From an uncultured Tateyamaria sp. (GTDB taxonomy: Bacteria; Pseudomonadota; Alphaproteobacteria; Rhodobacterales; Rhodobacteraceae), in assembly GCF_947503465.1 (NCBI RefSeq), contig NZ_CANNDN010000001.1:434001-498000 (forward strand): a stretch of DNA of 64,000 nucleotides. The letters run 5' to 3'. This document shows, piece by piece, positions 8,477 to 15,707 of this stretch (position 1 is its first letter; each line of letters begins with the position of its first letter). A model generated the notes under the pieces. That model did no database searches. It was not told where the DNA came from and saw nothing but the letters and a program-made list of their open reading frames with translations. Position numbers and translations under genes: made by a program.

Positions 8477-9063
8477 AAAAACGGGTCGGCATCTTTGTGT
8501 CCGGCGGCGGGTCGAACATGCGTGCGCTGGTCGAGGATATGGATGCACGGCACCCGGCGGAACCTGTTGTCGTGGTATCCAACAATAGCGATGCGGGCGG
8601 CATCGCCTGGGCGCGTGATGCGGGACTTGCCACTGTTGTTGTCGATCATCGGCCCTATGGCCGGGACCGTTCCGCATTCGAGGGCGCCATTTCAAATGCG
8701 CTTGCCCCATTTGAGTTGGACATGATTTGCCTTGCCGGGTTCATGCGCGTTCTGACGGCGGGATTTGTAACCCCGTGGCGCGAAAGGATGCTGAACATTC
8801 ACCCCTCGCTTCTGCCCAAATACCGGGGCCTGCACACCCATGCCCGCGCGTTGGAGGCCGGCGACGCAGAACATGGCTGTACAGTCCATCTGGTGACGCC
8901 GGAATTGGACGAGGGACCGGTGCTGGGCCAGGCACGGGTTCCGTTGCAAGCCGATGATACGCCTGAGGAATTGGCCGCCCGCGTGCTGGTGCAGGAACAC
9001 CGGCTTTATCCTGCAGTGTTGCGCCGTTTCGCCAGCGGAGACCGCAGGCCTCTGATGCTCTAG
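8473..9063 (+). CDS. purN: Phosphoribosylglycinamide formyltransferase
   Basis: A 196-residue GAR transformylase that uses 10-formyl-tetrahydrofolate. It has the [11 protein letters not shown] phosphate-binding loop, the catalytic Asn-His pair in [13 protein letters not shown] (N108, H110) and the Asp in VTPELDEGP (D146). Translation seems to start at a TTG that overlaps the purM stop as TTGA; no in-frame ATG fits the family N-terminus. The purM-purN pair is a common arrangement. Confidence 0.95.
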   Translation: MKKRVGIFVSGGGSNMRALVEDMDARHPAEPVVVVSNNSDAGGIAWARDAGLATVVVDHRPYGRDRSAFEGAISNALAPFELDMICLAGFMRVLTAGFVTPWRERMLNIHPSLLPKYRGLHTHARALEAGDAEHGCTVHLVTPELDEGPVLGQARVPLQADDTPEELAARVLVQEHRLYPAVLRRFASGDRRPLML

Positions 9064-9130
9064 CCAGCGCTTGCGCATTGGTGTAGGACCAGACAACCTG
9101 ACGGTGAAAAGCAACAAAAAGAAGCCGCTT

Positions 9131-10291
9131 ATGAGAACCATCACAACGACGGACGCGTTGGCCGAATTCTGCACTCAGGCCCGGACGCACCCGTATGTGA
9201 CCGTTGATACAGAATTCCTGCGCGAACGGACCTACTATTCGAAACTGTGCCTTGTCCAAGTGGCGATGCCGGGCACGGATGACGGCACTGCGGTGCTGAT
9301 CGACCCGCTGGCCAAGGACCTGTCGCTTGAACCGCTTTATGACCTGTTTCGGGACAGGTCTGTCGTCAAAGTGTTTCACGCGGCGCGACAAGACCTCGAG
9401 ATTTTCTATGTCGATGCGCAGGTCTTTCCCGAGCCATTGTTTGACACTCAAGTGGCGGCCATGGTCTGCGGCTTTGGCGAACAGGTCGGATACGAGACCT
9501 TGGTGCGCAAGATCGCCAAGCAGTCGCTCGACAAGACGTCACGCTTTACCGATTGGTCGCGGCGGCCCCTCACCGATGCACAAAAGACGTATGCGATTGC
9601 GGACGTCACACATCTACGCCAGATCTATGAATTCCTGTCGGCCAAGCTGAATGAAAGTGGCCGCGCACGCTGGGTGTCCGAAGAATTGCAGACACTGCTG
9701 AGCCCCGACACATACATCGTTGATCCCGCGCAGGCGTGGAAACGGGTCAAGACCCGGACAAACTCTTCCCGTTTCTTGGCGGTCGTCAAGGAACTGGCGG
9801 CATTTCGCGAGACACATGCCCAGACCCGCAACATCCCGCGTAACCGGGTGTTCAAAGACGATGCATTGGTCGAGCTGGCAAGCAACAAGCCGAAATCCCA
9901 TGAAGATCTGGGCCGGTCGCGTCTGCTGTTGCGTGAGGCGCGCAAGGGCGACATCGCGGACGGTATCCTTGCGGCGGTCAAGCGGGGGGTGGACATGGAC
10001 CCGGATGCCATGCCGCGCCCGGACCGGTCGCGTGAAAAAATGCAGGTCAACCCGGCGTTGGCGGATCTGCTGCGTGTCTTGCTGAAGGCAAAGACCGAGA
10101 GCGCGGGCGTGGCTGCCAAGCTGATCGCTTCGGCCGCAGACCTTGACGCCCTGGCTGCGGGTATGCGGGACGTGCCCGCCCTCAAAGGGTGGCGTTCCGA
10201 GGTGTTTGGCACCGACGCGTTGCGCTTGTGTGATGGTCAGGTTGCGTTGACGGCCCAGGGCGCGGACGTGAAAATCATTCCGCTGGACTGA
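9131..10291 (+). CDS. rnd: Ribonuclease D
   Basis: A 386-residue DEDD-family 3'-5' exoribonuclease used in tRNA and stable-RNA maturation. Exo I is VTVDTEFLRERTYYSKLC, Exo II is VFHAARQDLEIF, and the DEDDy tyrosine lies in DAQKTYAIADVTHL. The HRDC domain follows (about residues 205-285, with NIPRNRVFKDDALVELA). The start was set at the ATG of MRTITTTDAL, matching family length. The gene is 67 bases after purN and convergent with a lipoprotein gene that begins its stop codon at the next base. Confidence 0.95.
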   Translation: MRTITTTDALAEFCTQARTHPYVTVDTEFLRERTYYSKLCLVQVAMPGTDDGTAVLIDPLAKDLSLEPLYDLFRDRSVVKVFHAARQDLEIFYVDAQVFPEPLFDTQVAAMVCGFGEQVGYETLVRKIAKQSLDKTSRFTDWSRRPLTDAQKTYAIADVTHLRQIYEFLSAKLNESGRARWVSEELQTLLSPDTYIVDPAQAWKRVKTRTNSSRFLAVVKELAAFRETHAQTRNIPRNRVFKDDALVELASNKPKSHEDLGRSRLLLREARKGDIADGILAAVKRGVDMDPDAMPRPDRSREKMQVNPALADLLRVLLKAKTESAGVAAKLIASAADLDALAAGMRDVPALKGWRSEVFGTDALRLCDGQVALTAQGADVKIIPLD

Positions 10292-10825
10292 TCAGCGTCG
10301 CGTTGTGCTTTGTGCATTGCGGCGGCCTTCGACCCGGATCACGCGGATCTCAGACAATTCCTGATCGGTCAGGCGCCGTGCGGCAGTGACGGTTCGTACC
10401 CGCTGGCTGAGCGTGCGTGTGGGGCGGTCCGAATGAACGCCGCGCAGCTGGTACGTCAATACGCCATCCACGGGGATGTTTTCATCGTTGTCGGTGGTCA
10501 GGCGGATGTCATATACGCGGTCCTGATCGACAATCCCTGTCGCGCGCACAATGGCGCCGCCCGGCACGCGTTCGATCACAAGGTCGGTCACCTGGTCCAC
10601 CGGCGTGCCGACATAGATTTCGGCCTGATCGCGGAGGCTGGAAAACAGGCCCGCACGGGTGTTCTGCGGGATCAACGGGTTGGTTTCGGCGCGTGGGTCG
10701 GGACGGATCGGTTCGGACCGGCTGCCGCCAAACCAGTTCAGTGGATTCACGGCGCTGTCGCGCACGGCTGCACAGGCGGACAGGGTCAGGGTGAGAACCA
10801 GAAGGGCAGGAAGGGTCAGGCGCAT
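10292..10825 (-). CDS. Predicted lipoprotein of unknown function
   Basis: A 177-residue protein starting MRLTLPALLVLTLTLSAC, a type II signal peptide whose lipobox LSAC places the lipidated Cys at residue 18. The mature part has one recognisable feature, a compact beta-rich region (VTDLVIERVPGGAIVRATGI, VYDIRLTTDNDENIPVDG). No characterised domain is recognised. It is divergent from sufE and abuts the rnd stop codon. It is likely anchored in the inner or outer membrane facing the periplasm; residues S19-A20-style sorting signals cannot be judged reliably. Confidence 0.85.
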   Translation of the reverse strand: MRLTLPALLVLTLTLSACAAVRDSAVNPLNWFGGSRSEPIRPDPRAETNPLIPQNTRAGLFSSLRDQAEIYVGTPVDQVTDLVIERVPGGAIVRATGIVDQDRVYDIRLTTDNDENIPVDGVLTYQLRGVHSDRPTRTLSQRVRTVTAARRLTDQELSEIRVIRVEGRRNAQSTTRR

Positions 10826-10963
10826 TGTCCGCTCGCATCTTTTGCTTTTGCGCAATGTGGTAACGGATGCAGGCCCGGTTGAAAAGCATCCATTGCCGGG
10901 CTGGACCTTTGACGTGCGCACGCCTAGGTGACGCATAGCGCGACCAGCACCCGGGACGGACCA

Positions 10964-11368
10964 ATGGCAACAGAAAGCTTTGAAGAGATTGTCGAGGATT
11001 TCGAGTTTCTTGAGGATTGGGAAGATCGCTATCGTTACGTGATCGAGCAGGGCAAGGCGATGGACCCGCTGCCGGAAGCGTTGAAAGTGCCGGCAACCAA
11101 GGTCGATGGCTGTGCCAGCCAGGTCTGGCTGCATCCGCAGATTGCCAACGGGGTTTTTCATTTTGACGGTGACAGCGACGCGATGATCGTGAAGGGCCTG
11201 ATTGCTGTTCTGCGCCGCCTTTACAATGGTCTTCCCGTGGCTGAGGTGCGCGCCGTCGATGCGCGGGCCGAAATGGCGCGGCTGGGATTGAATGATCATC
11301 TGTCGGCACAGCGGTCCAATGGCCTGCGGGCCATGATCGAGCGCATTCAAGTGGTGGCGGCCGCCTGA
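10964..11368 (+). CDS. sufE: SufE family cysteine-desulfurase activator
   Basis: A 134-residue SufE-type protein. Family members accept persulfide sulfur from SufS or CsdA for Fe-S cluster assembly. The acceptor Cys lies in ATKVDGCASQVWL (C50), and FLEDWEDRYRYVIEQGK is the characteristic N-terminal segment. The start is the ATG of MATESFEEIV, which agrees with the family N-terminus. No suf operon is nearby. A cysteine desulfurase-like gene lies at 50934 but is far away. Confidence 0.93.
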   Translation: MATESFEEIVEDFEFLEDWEDRYRYVIEQGKAMDPLPEALKVPATKVDGCASQVWLHPQIANGVFHFDGDSDAMIVKGLIAVLRRLYNGLPVAEVRAVDARAEMARLGLNDHLSAQRSNGLRAMIERIQVVAAA

Positions 11369-11410
11369 CCCGAAGGACGCCTTGCGGCGACACGATTCAT
11401 TTTTTTGGAT

Positions 11411-11460
11411 GAGGGGCGCTGCCCCTCATACGCCCCGAAGTATTTCCGGCCAGAAGACGG
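11411..11460 (+). repeat. Hairpin-plus-tail intergenic element, copy 1
   Basis: GAGGGGC (11411-11417) pairs with GCCCCTC (11421-11427) around a 3-base loop. It is followed by CCCCGAAGTATTTCCGGCCA and then GAAG. The same architecture and related tail sequence recur after dmdA (47202-47246) and purC (18954-19005). It lies between the convergent sufE and DUF1638 genes and may act as a terminator or mRNA 3'-end structure. Confidence 0.6.
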
Positions 11461-11461
11461 G

Positions 11462-12106
11462 TCAGAGGCGCCCCAGTGTTTTTTGCAGGTCTCCGTAACC
11501 CGTAAAACGTCGTTCGAAGGCCAGGCCAAGCCGGCCTGCGGCTGCTTGCGCTTTTCTTGTGAGGGCCGGATCGTCTGTTTGTGCCTGATAGACCAGTTTC
11601 TCGTAATTGCCGAAATACATGTCCCGGAGTTCTGGATGCCGGTCGAGACCCATCGGCTTGATGATGAAGGCATCGAACTGTCGGACCAGGAAATCTGTCA
11701 GGTAAAATGTGGTGATTTCACTTTCACTTTGCGCAGCAAATGTCTCGTTTCCTTCAAAAAAACTGTAGCAATGTGGGCCTGCGACCATCTCGACCCCGAG
11801 CTCTTGGCACGCCGCTTTCAACAGGCCGCCGGTGCCGCAATCGGCGTAGACAACAAAGATTGTGTCGTAGTTGCCGCGATGTTTCGCGACCGCGTCGCGC
11901 ACCGCCTCGGTGATCTTGTCAGGGAACAAGTGATACTTGGCAGGCAGGCAGGTCAGGTCCATGTGGTCCCATCCGTTTGCCTGTTTGAGGTCCAGTATCT
12001 CGCGTGCAAGCGCGCCGCATGCAATCAGCAGAATGCGGCCCGCGCCGATGGGCTCCAGTCCGTGATCGGTCAGCTGTGCATCGGTCAGCGCCATTTGATC
12101 GAGCAT
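11462..12106 (-). CDS. DUF1638 family protein
   Basis: A 214-residue protein recognised as DUF1638 from ILLIACGALAREILDL and FVVYADCGTGGLL, with the conserved CGAL and DCGTGG motifs, and HCYSFFEGNE later. Biochemistry is unknown. DUF1638 genes often sit beside corrinoid proteins and B12-dependent methyltransferases, and here one is two genes away from a corrinoid protein. A role supporting corrinoid methyltransfer is an inference from context. Its start overlaps the upstream redoxin gene by 22 bases, so both probably belong to one leftward operon. Confidence 0.85.
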   Translation of the reverse strand: MLDQMALTDAQLTDHGLEPIGAGRILLIACGALAREILDLKQANGWDHMDLTCLPAKYHLFPDKITEAVRDAVAKHRGNYDTIFVVYADCGTGGLLKAACQELGVEMVAGPHCYSFFEGNETFAAQSESEITTFYLTDFLVRQFDAFIIKPMGLDRHPELRDMYFGNYEKLVYQAQTDDPALTRKAQAAAGRLGLAFERRFTGYGDLQKTLGRL

Positions 12107-12630
12107 CCCATGCTTGCCGTTTGATCGCGCGGGCCGGCGCCTGTGTCCGCGATCTGTCGCATGGCGTTCACAAGCTCCGGTACGCGCCGATCCGCATTGC
12201 CCATGCCTGCGTCATCCAGCCGCCCGCGATACTGCAAGGTGCCCGCACCGTTGAAGCCGAAGAAATCAGGTGTGCAGACAGCGCCATAGGCGCGGGCGAC
12301 GGATTGATCTTCGTCTATCAGATAGGGGAACCCGAATGTGAACCGTGCGGCAAAGGCGGGCATTTGGGATGGCGCATCCGCGGGGTAGGCGGTGAAGTCG
12401 TTCGCATTGATCGCAACCACACCGATGCCTGCATCCATCAAGGTCTGCGCATCGGCCGCCAGCCGGTCTGCAAGTGCGACAACATAGGGGCAATGGTTGC
12501 AGATGAAGGCGACAAGCACGCCCTTGGGCCGCAGGTGATCGTTCAGATCATGCATGTGGCCCCGGGCATCCGGTAGACGAAAGGGCGGTGCGGGATCCCC
12601 GAAATTGCATCCGGGCGTTTCAAGCAGCAT
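12085..12630 (-). CDS. Thioredoxin-fold redoxin with CNHCPYV motif
   Basis: A 181-residue AhpC/TSA-like thioredoxin-fold protein. FGDPAPPFRLPDARGHMHDL is the opening typical of the group. The active-site motif is AFICNHCPYVVALADRLA, a CxxC pair, and TPDFFGFNGAGTLQYRG carries the expected cis-Pro region. There is no signal peptide, so it is cytoplasmic. It lies directly between the corrinoid-protein and DUF1638 genes on the same strand, so a redox role linked to the corrinoid system is possible but unproven. Confidence 0.88.
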   Translation of the reverse strand: MLLETPGCNFGDPAPPFRLPDARGHMHDLNDHLRPKGVLVAFICNHCPYVVALADRLAADAQTLMDAGIGVVAINANDFTAYPADAPSQMPAFAARFTFGFPYLIDEDQSVARAYGAVCTPDFFGFNGAGTLQYRGRLDDAGMGNADRRVPELVNAMRQIADTGAGPRDQTASMGCSIKWR

Positions 12631-12663
12631 GTCGTCCTCCGTTTGGCGGGGGCGACAGGGGGG

Positions 12664-13365
12664 TCAGCCTGCCGCCATCTGGTTGTGCTTGCGCGCTACG
12701 AATTCCTTGGCCGTTTCGACCGCCACAGCGGCATCGCGGCAATAGGCGTCAGCACCGATGGCTTTGCCAAACTCTTCGTTCAGCGGCGCACCGCCCACCA
12801 ACACGATATAGTCGTCGCGGATGCCCTGTTCGACCATGGTGTCGATCACGACCTTCATATAGGGCATCGTGGTGGTCAGCAGGGCCGACATGCCGAGGAT
12901 ATCCGGACCTTCCTGTTCGATGGCTTCCAGGTAGTTTTCGACCGGATTGTTGATACCCAGATCGACCACTTCAAAGCCAGCACCTTCCATCATCATGGAC
13001 ACAAGGTTCTTGCCGATGTCGTGGATGTCCCCCTTGACGGTGCCAATGACCATCTTGCCGACGCGCGGGGCGCCCGTTTCCGCCAACAGTGGCTTGAGAA
13101 TGAACATACCGCCCTTCATTGCGTTGGCTGCAAGCAGCACTTCGGGGACGAACAGGATCCCGTCGCGGAAATCGTGGCCCACGATCGTCATGCCGCCCAC
13201 AAGGGCCTTGGTCAGAATGTCGTAAGGCTGCCAGCCCCGTTCAAGCAGGATGTTCACGCCTTCTTCGATCTCTTCCTTGAGACCGTCATAGAGATCGTCG
13301 AACATTTGCTGGACCAGCTCTTCGTCATCCAGTTCCGACAGGATGATTTCGTCTTCGTCTGACAT
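12664..13365 (-). CDS. Corrinoid (B12-binding) protein, likely B12 module of a split methionine synthase
   Basis: A 233-residue MtbC/MetH-type corrinoid protein. The helical cap is residues about 15-95 (ALVGGMTIVGHDFRDG, LFVPEVLLAANAMKGGM). The Rossmann domain carries the cobalamin lower-ligand motif GDIHDIGKNL (H115) and the SALLTTTMP segment. The start was set at the second ATG because GAGGA ends directly before the first ATG, leaving no spacing for it. Stand-alone corrinoid proteins shuttle methyl groups between methyltransferase partners. The nearby homocysteine methyltransferase is the natural partner. This matches my recollection of a three-part methionine synthase defined genetically in Phaeobacter inhibens. 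Confidence 0.92.
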   Translation of the reverse strand: MSDEDEIILSELDDEELVQQMFDDLYDGLKEEIEEGVNILLERGWQPYDILTKALVGGMTIVGHDFRDGILFVPEVLLAANAMKGGMFILKPLLAETGAPRVGKMVIGTVKGDIHDIGKNLVSMMMEGAGFEVVDLGINNPVENYLEAIEQEGPDILGMSALLTTTMPYMKVVIDTMVEQGIRDDYIVLVGGAPLNEEFGKAIGADAYCRDAAVAVETAKEFVARKHNQMAAG

Positions 13366-13381
13366 GGGCATTCCTCGTATG

Positions 13382-13456
13382 CAGGTCCGCGGACCTGGTG
13401 CCTATTTATCGGGTTATCGTTCAGAATGTCGCAGGTGCACTGTCCGAATTGCGACA
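13382..13456. promoter_or_regulatory. Palindrome and inverted repeat upstream of the corrinoid-protein gene
   Basis: A perfect 16-base palindrome, CAGGTCCGCGGACCTG, lies at 13382-13397, 17 bases before the corrinoid-protein start. A second inverted repeat, TGTCGCA (13427-13433) with TGCGACA (13450-13456), lies further upstream. The 16-base palindrome is a plausible operator for a dimeric repressor in the shared region between the corrinoid-protein and radical SAM genes. No known riboswitch was recognised here. Confidence 0.45.
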
Positions 13457-13572
13457 TGGCCCGCTTCTGGTGCGACGCGGCATGTCACTTTTGTGTGCCA
13501 TGGCATGCTGTCCGATGGCTGATTTCGAAGTCTTTTCTGGCATATGTTCTTGATACGTTCTAGTTTGGGATC

Positions 13573-14649
13573 ATGAAACCCGATCTCCAGACGCGTCAGC
13601 CCAAGGCCCGTGGCGCGGTGACCAATGTCGTAAGCCGGTATGATAGCGTCACGCGCCACAGTGATCCCGATGGCTGGGATATCGAAGAGGACCTGCCGAT
13701 CCTTCGGACGGATGTCAGCCTGGAACGCCCTCGCAGCATGATCAGTTACAACCGGTCTCCCGATCTGCCCTTTGATCGGTCGATCAATCCCTACCGCGGC
13801 TGTGAACACGGATGCGTATACTGCTTTGCGCGGCCCAGCCACGCCTATCTGGGTTTGTCGCCGGGGCTTGATTTCGAAACGCGGCTTGTGGCGCGACCAA
13901 CGGCGCCTGACGTTTTGCGGGCCGAGTTGATGCGCAAGAGTTACCGGGTGGCCCCCATGGCCATCGGCACGAACACCGATCCGTATCAGCCCATTGAACG
14001 CGATCATGGGATCATGCGCGCCTGTCTTGAGGTGCTTGAGGCCTGTAACCATCCGGTTGCCATCGTGACCAAGGGCACGTTGATTGAACGCGATATCGAC
14101 ATTCTTGCGCGCATGGCGCGGCGTGGGCTGGCGCGGGTGGGCATATCCGTGACCACATTGGATGCCGATCTGAGCCGCAGGATGGAACCCCGTGCGCCGA
14201 CGCCCAAGCGTCGGTTGACCATGATCCGCCGCTTGTCCGCGGCGGGGATACCTGTTCGTGTCATGGCGTCGCCCATGGTGCCGGCCCTGACCGATCCCGA
14301 GCTTGAGGCTATTCTGACCGCTGGCAAGGAGGCCGGGGCACGGTCGGCCAGTTGGATCATGCTGCGGCTTCCGCGCGAAGTGTCGCCCCTGTGGCAGGAA
14401 TGGCTGGCGGAACACGTGCCCGACAGGGCCAATCGCATCATGTCGCATCTGCGCGACATGCATGGCGGCCGCGATTATGATGCCCGGTGGGGGCACCGCA
14501 TGCGGGGGACGGGGGCCTATGCCGAACTGGTGCACCATCGGTTCAAGGTCGCGATCAAACGTCTGGGGTTGAAGGAAAAGGTGCCGCCGATGCGAACCGA
14601 CTTGTTCCATCCGCCGCAGGAGGACAGCGCGCAACTCACCCTCTTTTAG
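13573..14649 (+). CDS. PA0069 family radical SAM protein (SplB-like)
   Basis: A 358-residue radical SAM enzyme. The cluster-binding motif is CEHGCVYC (C77, C81, C84), a CX3CX2C, followed by FARPSHAYLGLSPG as in PA0069/SplB-like proteins. NPYRG precedes it. GTNTDPYQPIER and ITKGTLIERDIDILA-like segments are present, and the C-terminus (QEDSAQLTLF) is characteristic of the family. The substrate is unknown. The gene sits between the corrinoid-protein and homocysteine-methyltransferase genes and its stop overlaps the latter's stop by 4 bases in convergent orientation. Confidence 0.9.
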   Translation: MKPDLQTRQPKARGAVTNVVSRYDSVTRHSDPDGWDIEEDLPILRTDVSLERPRSMISYNRSPDLPFDRSINPYRGCEHGCVYCFARPSHAYLGLSPGLDFETRLVARPTAPDVLRAELMRKSYRVAPMAIGTNTDPYQPIERDHGIMRACLEVLEACNHPVAIVTKGTLIERDIDILARMARRGLARVGISVTTLDADLSRRMEPRAPTPKRRLTMIRRLSAAGIPVRVMASPMVPALTDPELEAILTAGKEAGARSASWIMLRLPREVSPLWQEWLAEHVPDRANRIMSHLRDMHGGRDYDARWGHRMRGTGAYAELVHHRFKVAIKRLGLKEKVPPMRTDLFHPPQEDSAQLTLF

Positions 14650-15671
14650 GCGGCGGCAGCGCGGCGGCCACGCCGTTTGCGCGCCGGGCGGGTGCTTGCG
14701 TCGTCCCCTGTGCCGTCGCTGGCAGAGGAAAATGCGCCCAAGGCCGCAACGATGGCATCCAGTGTCGGAGCGGGACGCTTTGGGCGCGTGTCCAGTGCAT
14801 CCCGCATCTTTTCCAGGTGCGCAGGGGTGGTACCACAGCAGCCGCCGATGATGCTGGCGCCGCAATCACGCGCAAGGACTGCATAATCCGCCATCAATTC
14901 GGGGGTGCCGTCGTAATGGATGTGGCCATCATGGTATTTGGGTATGCCAGCGTTGCCCTTGGCGATGATCGGCACCTCGGTCCCTGTCGCGGCAAAGCCC
15001 AGGACGGTGCGCAACAGGTCAGACGCGCCCGTACCGCAATTTGCTCCAAACGCGACAGGCGGGAAATCGAGGCTCGCGACCAGCGCAGCCATATCCGTGC
15101 TGGTCACTCCCATCATCGTCCGTCCAGCGGTGTCAAAGCTCATTGTGCCGACCCAAGGCAGTTCGGCCAGCGCAAACCCTTCGGCTGCTGCGGAGAATTC
15201 TTCGGGCGCCGATATCGTTTCGAGCCAGCCGATATCCGCGCCGCCCGCTTTCAGCCCGGCGGCGGTTTCGTGAAACATCTCGACCGCGTCCGCGTGCGTC
15301 AGGCTGCCGACGGGTTCCATGATCTCGCCCGTGGGGCCGACCGACCCGGCAACAAGCACCTTGCGCCCGGCCGCATCCGCCACGTCGCGCCCCAGTTCGG
15401 CGGCCCTCTTGCTCAACTCAAAGGCGCGGTGGCCAGCGTCGTGCAATTTCAGACGCGATGCGTTTGCGCCAAAGGAGTTGGTCAGAAACACGTCACTGCC
15501 CGCGTCGACCGCCCCCTGATACAACGCGCGGACCTTGGCAGGTTCCTGTTCGTTCCACAGTTCCGGCGCATCGCCAGACATCAATCCCATGGCAAACAGA
15601 TTGGTGCCTGTGGCACCGTCGGCCAACAGAACGCCGTTTTCGGCCAGCAGGGTGGTGATGGGATCAGACAT
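14646..15671 (-). CDS. Homocysteine S-methyltransferase domain protein (homocysteine module of split methionine synthase / BHMT-like)
   Basis: A 341-residue Zn-dependent homocysteine methyltransferase barrel. The Zn thiolates are C212 (FGANCGTGAS) and C278/C279 (IIGGCCGTTPAHL). N-terminal features are LLADGATGTNLFAMGL and FLTNSFGANASRL. It lacks the pterin- and B12-binding domains of MetH, whose length would exceed 1000 residues. It could use betaine or a methyl-corrinoid protein as donor; the neighbouring corrinoid protein favours the latter. The start was set at the ATG preceded by AAAGGTG. The C-terminal tail is Arg-rich (RPARKRRGRRAAAA). It lies 36 bases downstream of the MprF-like gene. 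Confidence 0.9.
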   Translation of the reverse strand: MSDPITTLLAENGVLLADGATGTNLFAMGLMSGDAPELWNEQEPAKVRALYQGAVDAGSDVFLTNSFGANASRLKLHDAGHRAFELSKRAAELGRDVADAAGRKVLVAGSVGPTGEIMEPVGSLTHADAVEMFHETAAGLKAGGADIGWLETISAPEEFSAAAEGFALAELPWVGTMSFDTAGRTMMGVTSTDMAALVASLDFPPVAFGANCGTGASDLLRTVLGFAATGTEVPIIAKGNAGIPKYHDGHIHYDGTPELMADYAVLARDCGASIIGGCCGTTPAHLEKMRDALDTRPKRPAPTLDAIVAALGAFSSASDGTGDDASTRPARKRRGRRAAAA

Positions 15672-15707
15672 GAAAGCACCTTTCGCGCGCGTGACTGCCA
15701 CTCTGTC

